Positions 1 to 6,549 of a stretch of DNA of 6,568 nucleotides are shown piece after piece. The stretch is taken from contig WOYN01000118.1 of NCBI GenBank assembly GCA_011620825.1, forward strand, positions 1 through 6,568, written 5' to 3'. The notes beneath the pieces were generated by a model. That model was not told where the DNA came from and ran no database searches. It saw only the letters and a program-made list of their open reading frames with translations. The stretch is from Candidatus Methanomethylophilaceae archaeon. Its GTDB lineage: Archaea; Thermoplasmatota; Thermoplasmata; Methanomassiliicoccales; Methanomethylophilaceae. The position numbers and the translations under genes were made by a program. The stretch's first letter is position 1, and the number at the start of each line of letters is the position of its first letter.

Positions 1-948
1 CCGTTCTCGTTCTATCGCAGGGCGTTAGACCTTCAGGACAAGTATTTCGGAAAGGATTCACATAGGGTCGGCAACACGATCCAGACGAACGGGATCAATA
101 TCGACCGCAGGCTTCTGAGGCTCTGCGAGGACAGGAGCATCAATGTCGGGATCTCCTACGAAGGCCCGTATAACGACGATTTGAGGAACATGACCGCGGA
201 GACCGCAAGGTCTATAGAGATCATGAGGAAACACGGTTCTAAGTTCTCGGTCAGCTGTACGTTGTCGGCAGAGACCGCAGATAAGCAGCCGGAGATGTAC
301 CGTTACTTCAGGGATATGGGGATCGCCCCCTCCTTCTCCCCCGTGTTGCCGAAGGGATGCGCCGCCATAGACCCGTCCACGGTGCCGGATACCGATGTCT
401 ACATCAAAGGCTGCATCGAGGCATTCGACGAGTGGCTGTTCGACAAGGATACCGAGGTCCCCCTTCTCCCATACTATCTGTACGTTTTGAATGCCCTGGG
501 TAAACCTGCGTTCGCAGACTGCCCCCATACATCGTGCATGGGCAAGTGGCTGTGCGTCTATCCCAACGGGGACCTGTATCCCTGCGCTAAAGGCTGTCCC
601 TCGAAGTACCGCATGGGCAACGTGAGCGAAGTCGATTCTATATCGGATATATTTCTCACCGACGGTTTCGCCGATATCCTTGAAGGTGCCGTCGCCCGGA
701 GGAACGAGTGTTCTTCATGCGAGATATACCGTTACTGCGCCGGAGGCTGCAGCATCGATGCCGAATGCGAGACGGGCATCGAGAAGAACGGCGGACCTTC
801 GTGCAGGATCTTCAAGACGGTATTCCTTCACATCAAGGGGGAGGTCGACAGGATACTCTCGGAGAGGCCCGATATGTCCCAGTATAACATGTTCGTTCGC
901 GATGCCGTGCTGGGCAAGCTCATCAATCCCGGAATAGTGAACTTCTGA
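1..948 (+). CDS. Radical SAM/SPASM domain protein (5' partial), anaerobic sulfatase-maturase-like
   Basis: The frame is open from the first base to the TGA at 946-948, giving 315 visible residues, so the start lies upstream of the window. Residues 5-60 resemble the middle of a radical SAM barrel: 'NTIQTNG' (25-31) followed by 'INVGISYEGP' (47-56) matches the 'IQTNG...SlDGP' pattern of the anSME/SPASM family. The C-terminal third holds a full SPASM signature: a Cys-x10-Gly-x4-Cys segment in 'CMGKWLCVYPNGDLYPC', then Cys-x2-Cys-x5-Cys-x3-Cys in 'CSSCEIYRYCAGGC', then further cysteines. These normally bind auxiliary iron-sulfur clusters. Family members oxidise or cross-link peptide or protein side chains (sulfatase maturation, RiPP modification); the substrate here cannot be told. 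The SAM-binding CxxxCxxC motif is outside the window. A pyrimidine-rich stretch just past the stop (about 951-963) could end transcription. Internal ATG starts such as 190 would cut the barrel and are rejected. Confidence 0.88.
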   Translation, partial: PFSFYRRALDLQDKYFGKDSHRVGNTIQTNGINIDRRLLRLCEDRSINVGISYEGPYNDDLRNMTAETARSIEIMRKHGSKFSVSCTLSAETADKQPEMYRYFRDMGIAPSFSPVLPKGCAAIDPSTVPDTDVYIKGCIEAFDEWLFDKDTEVPLLPYYLYVLNALGKPAFADCPHTSCMGKWLCVYPNGDLYPCAKGCPSKYRMGNVSEVDSISDIFLTDGFADILEGAVARRNECSSCEIYRYCAGGCSIDAECETGIEKNGGPSCRIFKTVFLHIKGEVDRILSERPDMSQYNMFVRDAVLGKLINPGIVNF

Positions 949-951
949 AGC

Positions 952-1881
952 TTATTTCTTCTCGGAGCCTATCTGGGATATGTCATACGGTGTGACCTGA
1001 TAGACGTAATAGTTCAGCCAGTTGGTCATGAACAGGGTCGCGTGCCCCCTCCACTTCATGATCGGGTCGTTACGCGGATCATCATCGGGGAAATAATTCT
1101 TGGGAATGCTCGGTTCGATTCCTTTTCTCAGATCCCTTTCGTACTCGTATGCCAGCGTCCCCCGGTCGTATTCCATGTGTCCGGTGACAAACACCTGTCC
1201 CGCCGTTTCCGAGATGACGACGGATACGCCCGCCTCGGCCGAAGACGCAATGATGTGAAGGTGGGGGTTCTTGACTATGTCATCGGCACGGACCTCGGTG
1301 TACCGGGAGTGCGGCATATTGTAGATGTCGTCGAAACCGCTGAAAAGGCGCTCGCCGTTGGTCATGACCTTGACAGGAAATATTCCGGACAGTTTCGATT
1401 TCAGAGGATATTTCGGAATGCCGTAAAGATGGTACAGGCCGGCCTGGGCGCCCCAGCAGATGAAGAGGGTGGACACCACGTGGTCCTTTGTCCACTCCAT
1501 GATCTCGCACAGCTCGTCCCAGTAGTCCACGTCTTCGAACGGGAGGTTCTCCACCGGCGCACCCGTTATGATCATTCCATCGAACTTTCTGTCTCTGACA
1601 TCGTCGAACCTGATATAGAAGCGGTCCAGGTACTTCTGGGATATGTTCTTGGATTCGTGCGTTGCCGCCTGCAGCAGATTTATGTTGACCTGCAGAGGGC
1701 TGTTGCTCAGAAGACGCAGGATCTGCGTCTCCGTCTCGACCTTGGTGGGCATCAGGTTCATGATGAGGATATCCAGGGGCCTTATGTCCTGTGACACCGC
1801 ACGCTTCTCGGTCATTACAAAGACGTTCTCCGACTCCAGAGTGGAAGCGGCCGGGAGGTCGTCCGGGATTTTTATAGGCAA
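952..1881 (-). CDS. metA: Homoserine O-acetyltransferase, MetA family (TTG start)
   Basis: It transfers an acyl group from acyl-CoA to the homoserine hydroxyl, the activation step of methionine synthesis in the cytoplasm. The 309-residue product matches the usual MetA length and begins '(M)[10 protein letters not shown]', the classical MetA N-terminus. The start is a TTG at 1881-1879, preceded by a GGAAGG-type ribosome site seven bases upstream and one base after the restored cysK stop. With this start the key residues fall on textbook numbers: Cys142 (ICWGAQ), His235 and Glu237 (GHMEYD), and Lys47 (MPTK). Residue 111 is Glu (TGAPVE), which in this family goes with acetyl-CoA; Gly there goes with succinyl-CoA. 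Hence acetyltransferase (also called metAA) rather than succinyltransferase. As written, the open frame continues upstream into cysK without a stop, but this follows from the frameshift in cysK and not from a true fusion. It converges on the radical SAM gene with a 3-base gap. Confidence 0.9.
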   Translation of the reverse strand: MPIKIPDDLPAASTLESENVFVMTEKRAVSQDIRPLDILIMNLMPTKVETETQILRLLSNSPLQVNINLLQAATHESKNISQKYLDRFYIRFDDVRDRKFDGMIITGAPVENLPFEDVDYWDELCEIMEWTKDHVVSTLFICWGAQAGLYHLYGIPKYPLKSKLSGIFPVKVMTNGERLFSGFDDIYNMPHSRYTEVRADDIVKNPHLHIIASSAEAGVSVVISETAGQVFVTGHMEYDRGTLAYEYERDLRKGIEPSIPKNYFPDDDPRNDPIMKWRGHATLFMTNWLNYYVYQVTPYDISQIGSEKK

Positions 1882-1882
1882 T

Positions 1883-2793
1883 TCAATACCTTCCGTAGAT
1901 GCCCGTGCTGAGGTATTTTTCCCCACCGTCGGGTAAGATTGCAAGTAGCTTCTTACCTTATTAGCTTTGCCGAATTCCAGCATGGCCGCGACGGCCGCGC
2001 CGGAGGAAATTCCTGCAAAAATGCCCTCTTCCCTCGCCAGCCTGACGGCCGTCCTTTCCGCGTCCTCGGTCGAAACCCTGACAACTTTCCATATCATGTC
2101 GATGTCTAGGCAGCCGGGGACGAAATTCGCTCCTATGCCCTGAATACCGTGCTGTCCCGCCGCTCCTTTCGTGAGGAGCGGACTCTCCTCGGGCTCCACA
2201 CCTATCACTTTCGCATTCGAGCCCGCATCGGTGAAAGCCTGAGCGATCCCCGTTGCGGTCCCTGCGGTGCCTATGCCGGAGAAAACGAAATCCACATCTG
2301 GAAGGTCTCTGAGGATCTCTTTTCCCGTGCCGACCCTGTGGGCCAAGGTATTGGCCGGATTATCGAACTGTCCGGGAACGAACGCATTCCTTTCTTCGGC
2401 GATCTCATACGCCCTGTCGACCGCGCCCTTCATGCCCTCGGCTCCGGGAGTCAGGACGATCTCCGCGCCGTATGCCCTCATGTACGCCATGCGTTCCTGG
2501 GACATCGTGTCCGGAATGACCATCACCGTACGATATCCTTTGGCCGCTGCCACCATGCAAAGGGCGATGCCCGTGTTGCCCGAAGTCGGTTCGACGATGG
2601 TTCCGCCCTCTTTGAGCAATCCTTCGGCCTCGGCGTCCGCTATCATAGACGCAGCCGCCCTGTCCTTCACGGACCCCCCGGGATTGCCGCGTTCCACCTT
2701 AACATACATGTTCGGGTGCGCCGGGGCGATCTTCCTAAGTCTGATAATGGGTGTCTCTCCGATGCATTCAAGGACGCTGTCGTATACTGTCAT
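1883..2793 (-). CDS. cysK: Cysteine synthase (O-acetylserine sulfhydrylase) with a one-base frameshift near its 3' end
   Basis: PLP enzyme making cysteine from O-acetylserine and sulfide. Visible motifs are the PLP lysine Lys43 in '[10 protein letters not shown]', the substrate loop 'TSGNTG' (70-75), the phosphate-binding glycine loop '[10 protein letters not shown]' (173-182), 'IQGIGANF' (217-224) and 'GISSGAA' (261-267). Up to Lys279 the frame is normal. From there the literal frame gives the unfamiliar '[12 protein letters not shown]' and runs into metA. In the other frame the same bases encode '[21 protein letters not shown]' and then GRY before a TGA at 1885-1883, the classic CysK C-terminus. 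One A or G is missing around 1956-1962; restoring it gives a 303-residue protein of normal size. The literal frame spans 952-2793 (613 codons). The ATG at 2793 follows cobO by 39 bases, with a weak AGGTG 12 bases before it and a TATA-like CCATTAAG about 28 bases before it. Whether the defect is biological or a sequencing error cannot be decided here. Confidence 0.88.
1889..1894 (-). promoter_or_regulatory. Ribosome binding site for the TTG-started metA
   Basis: GGAAGG on the minus strand lies within the last codons of cysK, seven bases before the TTG at 1881. It partly matches the archaeal Shine-Dalgarno consensus. Together with the one-base gap between the cysK TGA and the TTG, it suggests that metA is translated by coupling or reinitiation after cysK. 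It supports the non-ATG start, because no in-frame ATG exists at the MetA N-terminus. Confidence 0.55.
1956..1962 (-). other. Probable single-base deletion (frameshift site) in cysK
   Basis: On the minus strand the bases read AATAAGGTAAG. The CysK family frame needs AAT AAA GGT AAG or AAT AAG GGT AAG (Asn-Lys-Gly-Lys), so one A or one G is missing. Before the site the frame gives conserved CysK sequence; after it the conserved tail '[12 protein letters not shown]' appears only in the other frame. Loss from a short run of equal bases is typical of both sequencing errors and slippage mutations. Confidence 0.85.
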
Positions 2794-2832
2794 AATGTCT
2801 CAACGCACCTGCTATCGGCAACTTAATGGTTT

Positions 2833-3378
2833 TCAAAACTCCACGCCGCGACGTGCCGGAATTCCCCTGTCGAAGGGGTGCTTCACGAGGAGCATATCGG
2901 TCACCAGGTCGGCATAATCTTCGATCTTCTCCGGTGCGCCCCTCCCGGTAAGGACAACCTCTGTAAAGGGGGCTCTTCTGTCCAATACATCGATGACCTC
3001 TTCGGGCCCCAGCAGCTCCCACGACATCGCTACGTTTATCTCGTCGGCGATGACCAGGTCATACTTCCCGGAAGACAGGATCTCCGAAAGACGGTCGAGC
3101 GCCTCATGTGCCAGGCGGACATCTTCGGAACGGGTTACATCCGAACACATATGGTCAAGGCCCATAGATACGATCTCGAATCCTTCAAACCTTTTTGCGG
3201 CCAGCTGCTCGCCGTATTCCTCCGACGGCTTCAGGAATTGGATCATTATCGCTTTGAGTCCGCAACCGACCGCCCTGAAGGCCAGCCCGAGGGCGGCCGT
3301 GGTTTTTCCCTTTCCGTTGCCGGTATAAACGTGTACGAGGCCCAGTTCGTCCTTTCTGCAGCAATTTTTCACGTCCAT
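2833..3378 (-). CDS. cobO: Cob(I)yrinic acid a,c-diamide / corrinoid adenosyltransferase (CobO/BtuR family)
   Basis: It transfers the adenosyl group of ATP to the cobalt of cob(I)yrinic acid a,c-diamide or other corrinoids, in the cytoplasm, as part of cobamide synthesis or salvage. The 181-residue product is typical in length. It shows the P-loop 'GNGKGKTT' (20-27) behind 'LVHVYTG', 'QFLK' (47-50), the acidic 'DLVIADEINVA' (107-117), 'VVLTGRGAP' (141-149) and the family's C-terminal signature 'GIPARRGVEF' (172-181). The ATG at 3378 is preceded by an AT-rich TATA-like box (3401-3410) about 27 bases upstream, which fits a leaderless transcript. It is divergent from the MFS gene and is followed 39 bases downstream by cysK, so the three minus-strand genes may be one transcription unit. 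In a methanogen it would serve corrinoid synthesis, but nothing else from that pathway is in view. Also called cobA or btuR. Confidence 0.93.
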   Translation of the reverse strand: MDVKNCCRKDELGLVHVYTGNGKGKTTAALGLAFRAVGCGLKAIMIQFLKPSEEYGEQLAAKRFEGFEIVSMGLDHMCSDVTRSEDVRLAHEALDRLSEILSSGKYDLVIADEINVAMSWELLGPEEVIDVLDRRAPFTEVVLTGRGAPEKIEDYADLVTDMLLVKHPFDRGIPARRGVEF

Positions 3379-3400
3379 GTCCGCAGTATTGGCGTCTCCG

Positions 3401-3410
3401 AATTAATAAT
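3401..3410 (-). promoter_or_regulatory. TATA-like box for cobO (and possibly the cobO-cysK-metA unit)
   Basis: The minus strand reads ATTATTAATT here, centred about 27 bases before the cobO ATG. This is the spacing expected for an archaeal promoter whose transcript begins at or next to the start codon. No Shine-Dalgarno site is visible between box and ATG. Confidence 0.55.
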
Positions 3411-3421
3411 ACCGCATGGCA

Positions 3422-3448
3422 ACGATTAAAATAGACGATTAACAATCG
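3422..3448. repeat. Direct repeat plus small palindrome in the divergent cobO/MFS promoter region (candidate operator)
   Basis: ACGATTAA occurs at 3422-3429 and again at 3435-3442, 13 bases apart. The second copy overlaps a perfect inverted repeat, CGATT-AAC-AATCG (3436-3448). The first copy overlaps the MFS TATA-like box and the palindrome lies between that box and the ATG, where a bound regulator would block transcription. A regulator is not in the window. The elements are short and could occur by chance. Confidence 0.35.
3424..3434 (+). promoter_or_regulatory. TATA-like box for the MFS transporter gene
   Basis: GATTAAAATAG lies about 28 bases before the ATG at 3457, in the 78-base divergent region shared with cobO. 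The spacing fits a leaderless or nearly leaderless transcript. It is flanked by the repeats described at 3422-3448. Confidence 0.5.
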
Positions 3449-3456
3449 GCGGGGCT

Positions 3457-4854
3457 ATGGAGGAGATGTCGAAAGTGCAGAAGAGGACGTTGCTTATCGC
3501 GTCGTGCATGGCATCGATGGTAACTCCTCTTACGGGCACGATGATGAATCTCAGCCTCGTGAGCATCGGCCTGACCTTCGATATAGGTGCGCACGCCCTC
3601 GCTTACGTGAACACGGCGTTCCTGCTTTCTTCGGCGGTGTTCATGGTGCCGATCGCGAAGGTCGCCGACATATATGGAAGGAAGACGCTTTTCATGTTCG
3701 GACTCGTTCTTTTCACGATCTCCTCCTTAGTTGCGTATTTCTCCGTGTCTTTCGAGATGCTGCTGGCATTAAGGATAGTGATGGGACTGGCGACCGCGGC
3801 CATAGCCGGAACCGCGATGTCGATGCTGACCGATGCGTTCGGCCCATCCGAAAGGGGGGCAGCTATAGGACTGAATACGGCAAGCGTCTATCTGGGGACG
3901 GCGATGGGGCCGGTCGTGGGAGGGATCATCAACGATGTTTTCGGCTGGAGGTCCGTCTTCCTGGTCACGATTCCTCTGGCAATCGCCTCATCGTTCATGA
4001 TATTGGGCGTAAAGTTCAACAATGAGATGCATTATGGCAAGACCTTCGACCTTGCGGGAACGGTCCTGTACTCCTTGGCAATAACGCTGACAATGGCGGG
4101 GCTGATCAACATGCCAGACCCATTGTCTGTGGTTTCGATGATTGTGGGATTGCTAATGCTATTTGTCTTCGTGAAATACGAGAAACGCGTCGGGGAACCC
4201 GTCCTCGATGTACACATATTCTCGAATAAGATATTCTCCCGGTCCTGCCTAGCCTCGTTCATGATGAACTCCGCGAACTACGCCGTGTCGTTTTTTGTGG
4301 CGATCTATCTTCAGACCATCGGCGCTCTGACATCATCCGAAGCGGGGATCGTAATGCTCTCTCAGCCCATAGTACAGACCACGCTTACCGCTTATTTCGG
4401 AAAGCTGTATGATAGGATGGAAGACAAGAGGCTTCTGCCGACAGCCGGCGTGGCCGTAAGCGGCATAGGTATACTTCTTATAATGGTGCTTTCGGTCGAT
4501 CTGAACATCCCATTGGTGCTTGCGGCACTGGTATTTTTCGGATTGGGCAACGCAATCTTCAATGCTCCCAACACCACGGAGATAATGTCTTCCGTCTCGC
4601 CCGTCGACCGCGGCGCGGCATCGGCCATGGTCGCTGTCGTGAGACAGACGGGCATGATGGTGTCGATGGGGATAGCGATGTTCGCAATAGCCGTCATAAT
4701 GGGGGACATCGACACATTGGGTCCGAGCACATACGGAAATTTCGTCACGGTGATACGCATTTCATTCTTCATATCGGCTGTGATGTGCCTGTTCGCCATG
4801 TTGGTGTCTTGGTTCAGAGGAGCTCCGCCGGAGACAAGAGCCAGTATAACTTGA
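3457..4854 (+). CDS. MFS efflux transporter, DHA2 / EmrB-QacA-like (14 TM)
   Basis: Membrane protein of 465 residues, the length and hydrophobic pattern of 14-helix drug:H+ antiporters. Motif A is at 67-77 ('AKVADIYGRKT') in the loop between helices 2 and 3. Arg106 sits in the motif B position ('LRIVMG'). Motif C in helix 5 reads 'GTAMGPVVGG' (147-156) and is followed by 'FGWRSVFLVTIPL', all typical of DHA exporters. In helix 1 the usual acidic residue of the family pattern 'LDxTIVNVALP' is missing: the corresponding stretch is 'TGTMMNLSLVSIG'. Substrate is unknown; toxic organic compounds are the usual guess. The ATG at 3457 lies about 28 bases after a TATA-like box; a second ATG at 3466 has GGAGG too close before it. 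It is divergent from cobO, with a possible operator in the shared region. The gap to the next gene is 69 bases. Confidence 0.88.
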   Translation: MEEMSKVQKRTLLIASCMASMVTPLTGTMMNLSLVSIGLTFDIGAHALAYVNTAFLLSSAVFMVPIAKVADIYGRKTLFMFGLVLFTISSLVAYFSVSFEMLLALRIVMGLATAAIAGTAMSMLTDAFGPSERGAAIGLNTASVYLGTAMGPVVGGIINDVFGWRSVFLVTIPLAIASSFMILGVKFNNEMHYGKTFDLAGTVLYSLAITLTMAGLINMPDPLSVVSMIVGLLMLFVFVKYEKRVGEPVLDVHIFSNKIFSRSCLASFMMNSANYAVSFFVAIYLQTIGALTSSEAGIVMLSQPIVQTTLTAYFGKLYDRMEDKRLLPTAGVAVSGIGILLIMVLSVDLNIPLVLAALVFFGLGNAIFNAPNTTEIMSSVSPVDRGAASAMVAVVRQTGMMVSMGIAMFAIAVIMGDIDTLGPSTYGNFVTVIRISFFISAVMCLFAMLVSWFRGAPPETRASIT

Positions 4855-4895
4855 AAAGTTAAATGAGCCTAACTCGGATCGCATTGGCAAATCCC

Positions 4896-4904
4896 TATAT
4901 ATTT
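4896..4904 (+). promoter_or_regulatory. TATA box for the CDF transporter gene
   Basis: TATATATTT, the clearest TATA box in the window, is centred about 24-25 bases before the ATG at 4924. There is no Shine-Dalgarno-like site between, so the transcript is probably leaderless. It lies in the 69-base gap after the MFS gene and implies transcription independent of that gene. Confidence 0.65.
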
Positions 4905-4923
4905 CCTTTCCGTTGGATAATCC

Positions 4924-5940
4924 ATGGCCGACAGCATCTCTGGTTCCAGAGAGAACTTCCGCTTTCAGATAGTGGTCGTCACCGTCGGCACCATCCTGAT
5001 GGTCACAAAGTTCGTGGCGTATTTCATGACGAACTCGGTTGCCATTTTCACCGATGCGATGGAGAGCATCGTAAACGTCATCGCAGGGCTCGTCGGTCTT
5101 TACGCGTTGTTCATCTCGCCCAAGCCCCCGGACAAGGACCACCCTTACGGGCACGGGCGCGTGGAGGTAATATCGGCTGCCTTCGAAGGAATGATGATCC
5201 TCGGGGCAGGTCTGATAATCATATTCTCGGCCGTGGAGTCGCTGTACAATCCAAAGCCTTTGCAGCAGCTGGACTACGGTCTGATCATAATATTCATTGC
5301 AGCCCTGGTAAACCTGGCAATGGGAAGGACCGCGATAAGGATCGCCAGGAAGAACCGCTCCCAGGCATTGGAGGCCAGCGGAAAGCATTTATGCACCGAT
5401 ACCCTGGATTCCATGGGAATAATAGCAGGCCTGGTCGTCGTGGTCGTCGGCATGCATTACGGCTATAACGTCGCCTGGCTCGATCCGGTGATGGCCATCC
5501 TCTTCGGTGCTTTCATAATGACCACGGGCGCCAGGGTCCTGAAAGGATGCATCGACAACGTCATGGAACGCGCGGAAGAAGACACCGTCAACAGGATAGT
5601 GGAATGCCTGCGCGAACACAGGCATGACGACTGGATAGATATCCACGCTCTCAGGGTGATGAAGTTCGGCACCAGGTACGTGGTGGAGTTCCACGCTACA
5701 TTCCCGAGGAACATGACCGTCGGACAGATAGAAGATGAGACACGCGAGCTCGAAGAATGCATAATCGAGAAGTTCGGGGATTGCATCGAGCTGACCGTCA
5801 AGTCCGAACCCTGCCGGGACTTTTCATGCAAGATATGCAATAGGGAGTGCGATATCCGGGATGCGAAATTCGGTGGGATGATCGAGTGGAACGAAGACAA
5901 TATTGTGCGTAAAGAACAGCACTCGCCGAACGATGAATGA
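4924..5940 (+). CDS. Cation diffusion facilitator (CDF) family metal transporter with C-terminal four-cysteine cluster
   Basis: Exports divalent metal ions (Zn, Fe, Mn, Co or Cd, not decidable here) from the cytoplasm, usually in exchange for protons. The 338-residue protein has six hydrophobic helices (roughly 15-35, 38-62, 84-106, 117-137, 160-178, 184-203) and a cytoplasmic CDF C-terminal domain (about 210-295) with His241, His257 and Asp285. 'HPYGHGR' (73-79) between helices 2 and 3 is a CDF hallmark. The helix-5 metal site His155-x3-Asp159 is intact. The helix-2 site is unusual: Asp44 is present, but where the family has H/D-x3-D there is 'DAMESIVN', with Glu47, Ser48 and Asn51. Beyond the normal domain end, an extra tail has Cys297-x4-Cys302-x2-Cys305-x3-Cys309, a likely metal-binding knuckle. 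The start is supported by the TATA box 25 bases upstream. Confidence 0.9.
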   Translation: MADSISGSRENFRFQIVVVTVGTILMVTKFVAYFMTNSVAIFTDAMESIVNVIAGLVGLYALFISPKPPDKDHPYGHGRVEVISAAFEGMMILGAGLIIIFSAVESLYNPKPLQQLDYGLIIIFIAALVNLAMGRTAIRIARKNRSQALEASGKHLCTDTLDSMGIIAGLVVVVVGMHYGYNVAWLDPVMAILFGAFIMTTGARVLKGCIDNVMERAEEDTVNRIVECLREHRHDDWIDIHALRVMKFGTRYVVEFHATFPRNMTVGQIEDETRELEECIIEKFGDCIELTVKSEPCRDFSCKICNRECDIRDAKFGGMIEWNEDNIVRKEQHSPNDE

Positions 5941-5946
5941 TTTATA
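5940..5946 (+). promoter_or_regulatory. TATA-like box for the small helical protein gene
   Basis: ATTTATA overlaps the last base of the CDF stop codon and is centred 25 bases before the ATG at 5968. This repeats the leaderless arrangement of the preceding gene and argues that the small gene has its own promoter despite the 27-base gap. Confidence 0.5.
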
Positions 5947-5967
5947 CGGGCCGGCCGATTACGCTCC

Positions 5968-6549
5968 ATGATTTTCAGGAAGGACATTCCCAAAGAGATA
6001 TCTGCGGTCAAACTGTCCAAGTGGTACGACGCCCTGGAAGATAGAGAGAAGGTAAGACTCTCCAGGTATGTGGAGGGCGCGAACACTTCTTCCAAGGTGG
6101 CCTTTCTCAAGGATATGATGTCCAGGGCTAATGCGGAAGGTAATCACTCCGCCGCAATCACTTTGGGAGAGTTTGCCGAAACTCAGAAACTCACTGCCTC
6201 GGAGCGCTTCCAACTCACAGAAGAATATATATTGGCACTTTTTGAGAAAGAGGATTATCCCAAGGCAAAGGAGATGTGCCTCGCAAATCTTGAACTTGTT
6301 CCGGAAATTCTCCCGAACATACTTGGAAAAGACGGTCAGATACCTGAGAACATCTGTTGCCGCAATAGGCTCATCGATATAATGGTCGGAGTAGAGAAAG
6401 ACTACGACGGTGCCGTGGAGATGCTCGGGCGCTTCAACAACATGGGCATACTTTCCGATGAGGACCTGGCTTTCAGAAAGCAGAGCCTCAATGTCCGCAG
6501 GTTGCAGATAACGTTCGATTCGATATATTCGTATAAGTTCACCGAATGA
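5968..6549 (+). CDS. Hypothetical protein, all-helical, TPR-like
   Basis: I do not recognise a named family. The 193-residue product has no signal peptide or membrane segment and is rich in charged residues, so it is probably cytoplasmic. Its pattern is helical throughout. Two stretches resemble tetratricopeptide-type helix pairs: about 84-112 ('EEYILALFEKEDYPKAKEMC' and on) and about 133-163 ('RLIDIMVGVEKDYDGAVEML' and on), each with a bulky-acidic-Tyr/x2-Ala core ('EDYPKA', 'KDYDGA'). Such folds usually hold partner proteins. There is a Cys130-Cys131 pair. The start is fixed by a TATA-like box 25 bases upstream. The opposite strand is also open (5959-6564), but the helical periodicity and the promoter favour this strand. 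No function is claimed. Confidence 0.75.
   Translation: MIFRKDIPKEISAVKLSKWYDALEDREKVRLSRYVEGANTSSKVAFLKDMMSRANAEGNHSAAITLGEFAETQKLTASERFQLTEEYILALFEKEDYPKAKEMCLANLELVPEILPNILGKDGQIPENICCRNRLIDIMVGVEKDYDGAVEMLGRFNNMGILSDEDLAFRKQSLNVRRLQITFDSIYSYKFTE

Noticed and set aside
1042..1794. Long plus-strand open frame opposite metA (250 codons)
   Set aside because: It is antisense to a well-conserved enzyme, has no recognisable motif, and is explained by codon bias in the real gene.
1950..1970. Programmed -1 ribosomal frameshift producing CysK and the fusion from one message
   Set aside because: The minus-strand bases around AATAAGG do not form an X-XXY-YYZ slippery heptamer and I saw no obvious downstream stem. 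A lost base is simpler.
952..2793. A true bifunctional CysK-MetA fusion enzyme
   Set aside because: The joint is out-of-frame CysK sequence, and the native CysK tail with its stop and a metA start with a ribosome site are all present in the expected places.
2149..2917. Two overlapping plus-strand open frames opposite cysK
   Set aside because: They mirror conserved CysK codons, and their translations are low in recognisable structure and rich in unusual runs.
5949..5956. GGCCGGCC palindrome between the TATA-like box and the start at 5968
   Set aside because: Eight bases of G and C in a moderately GC-rich genome are easily due to chance, and there is no second copy nearby.
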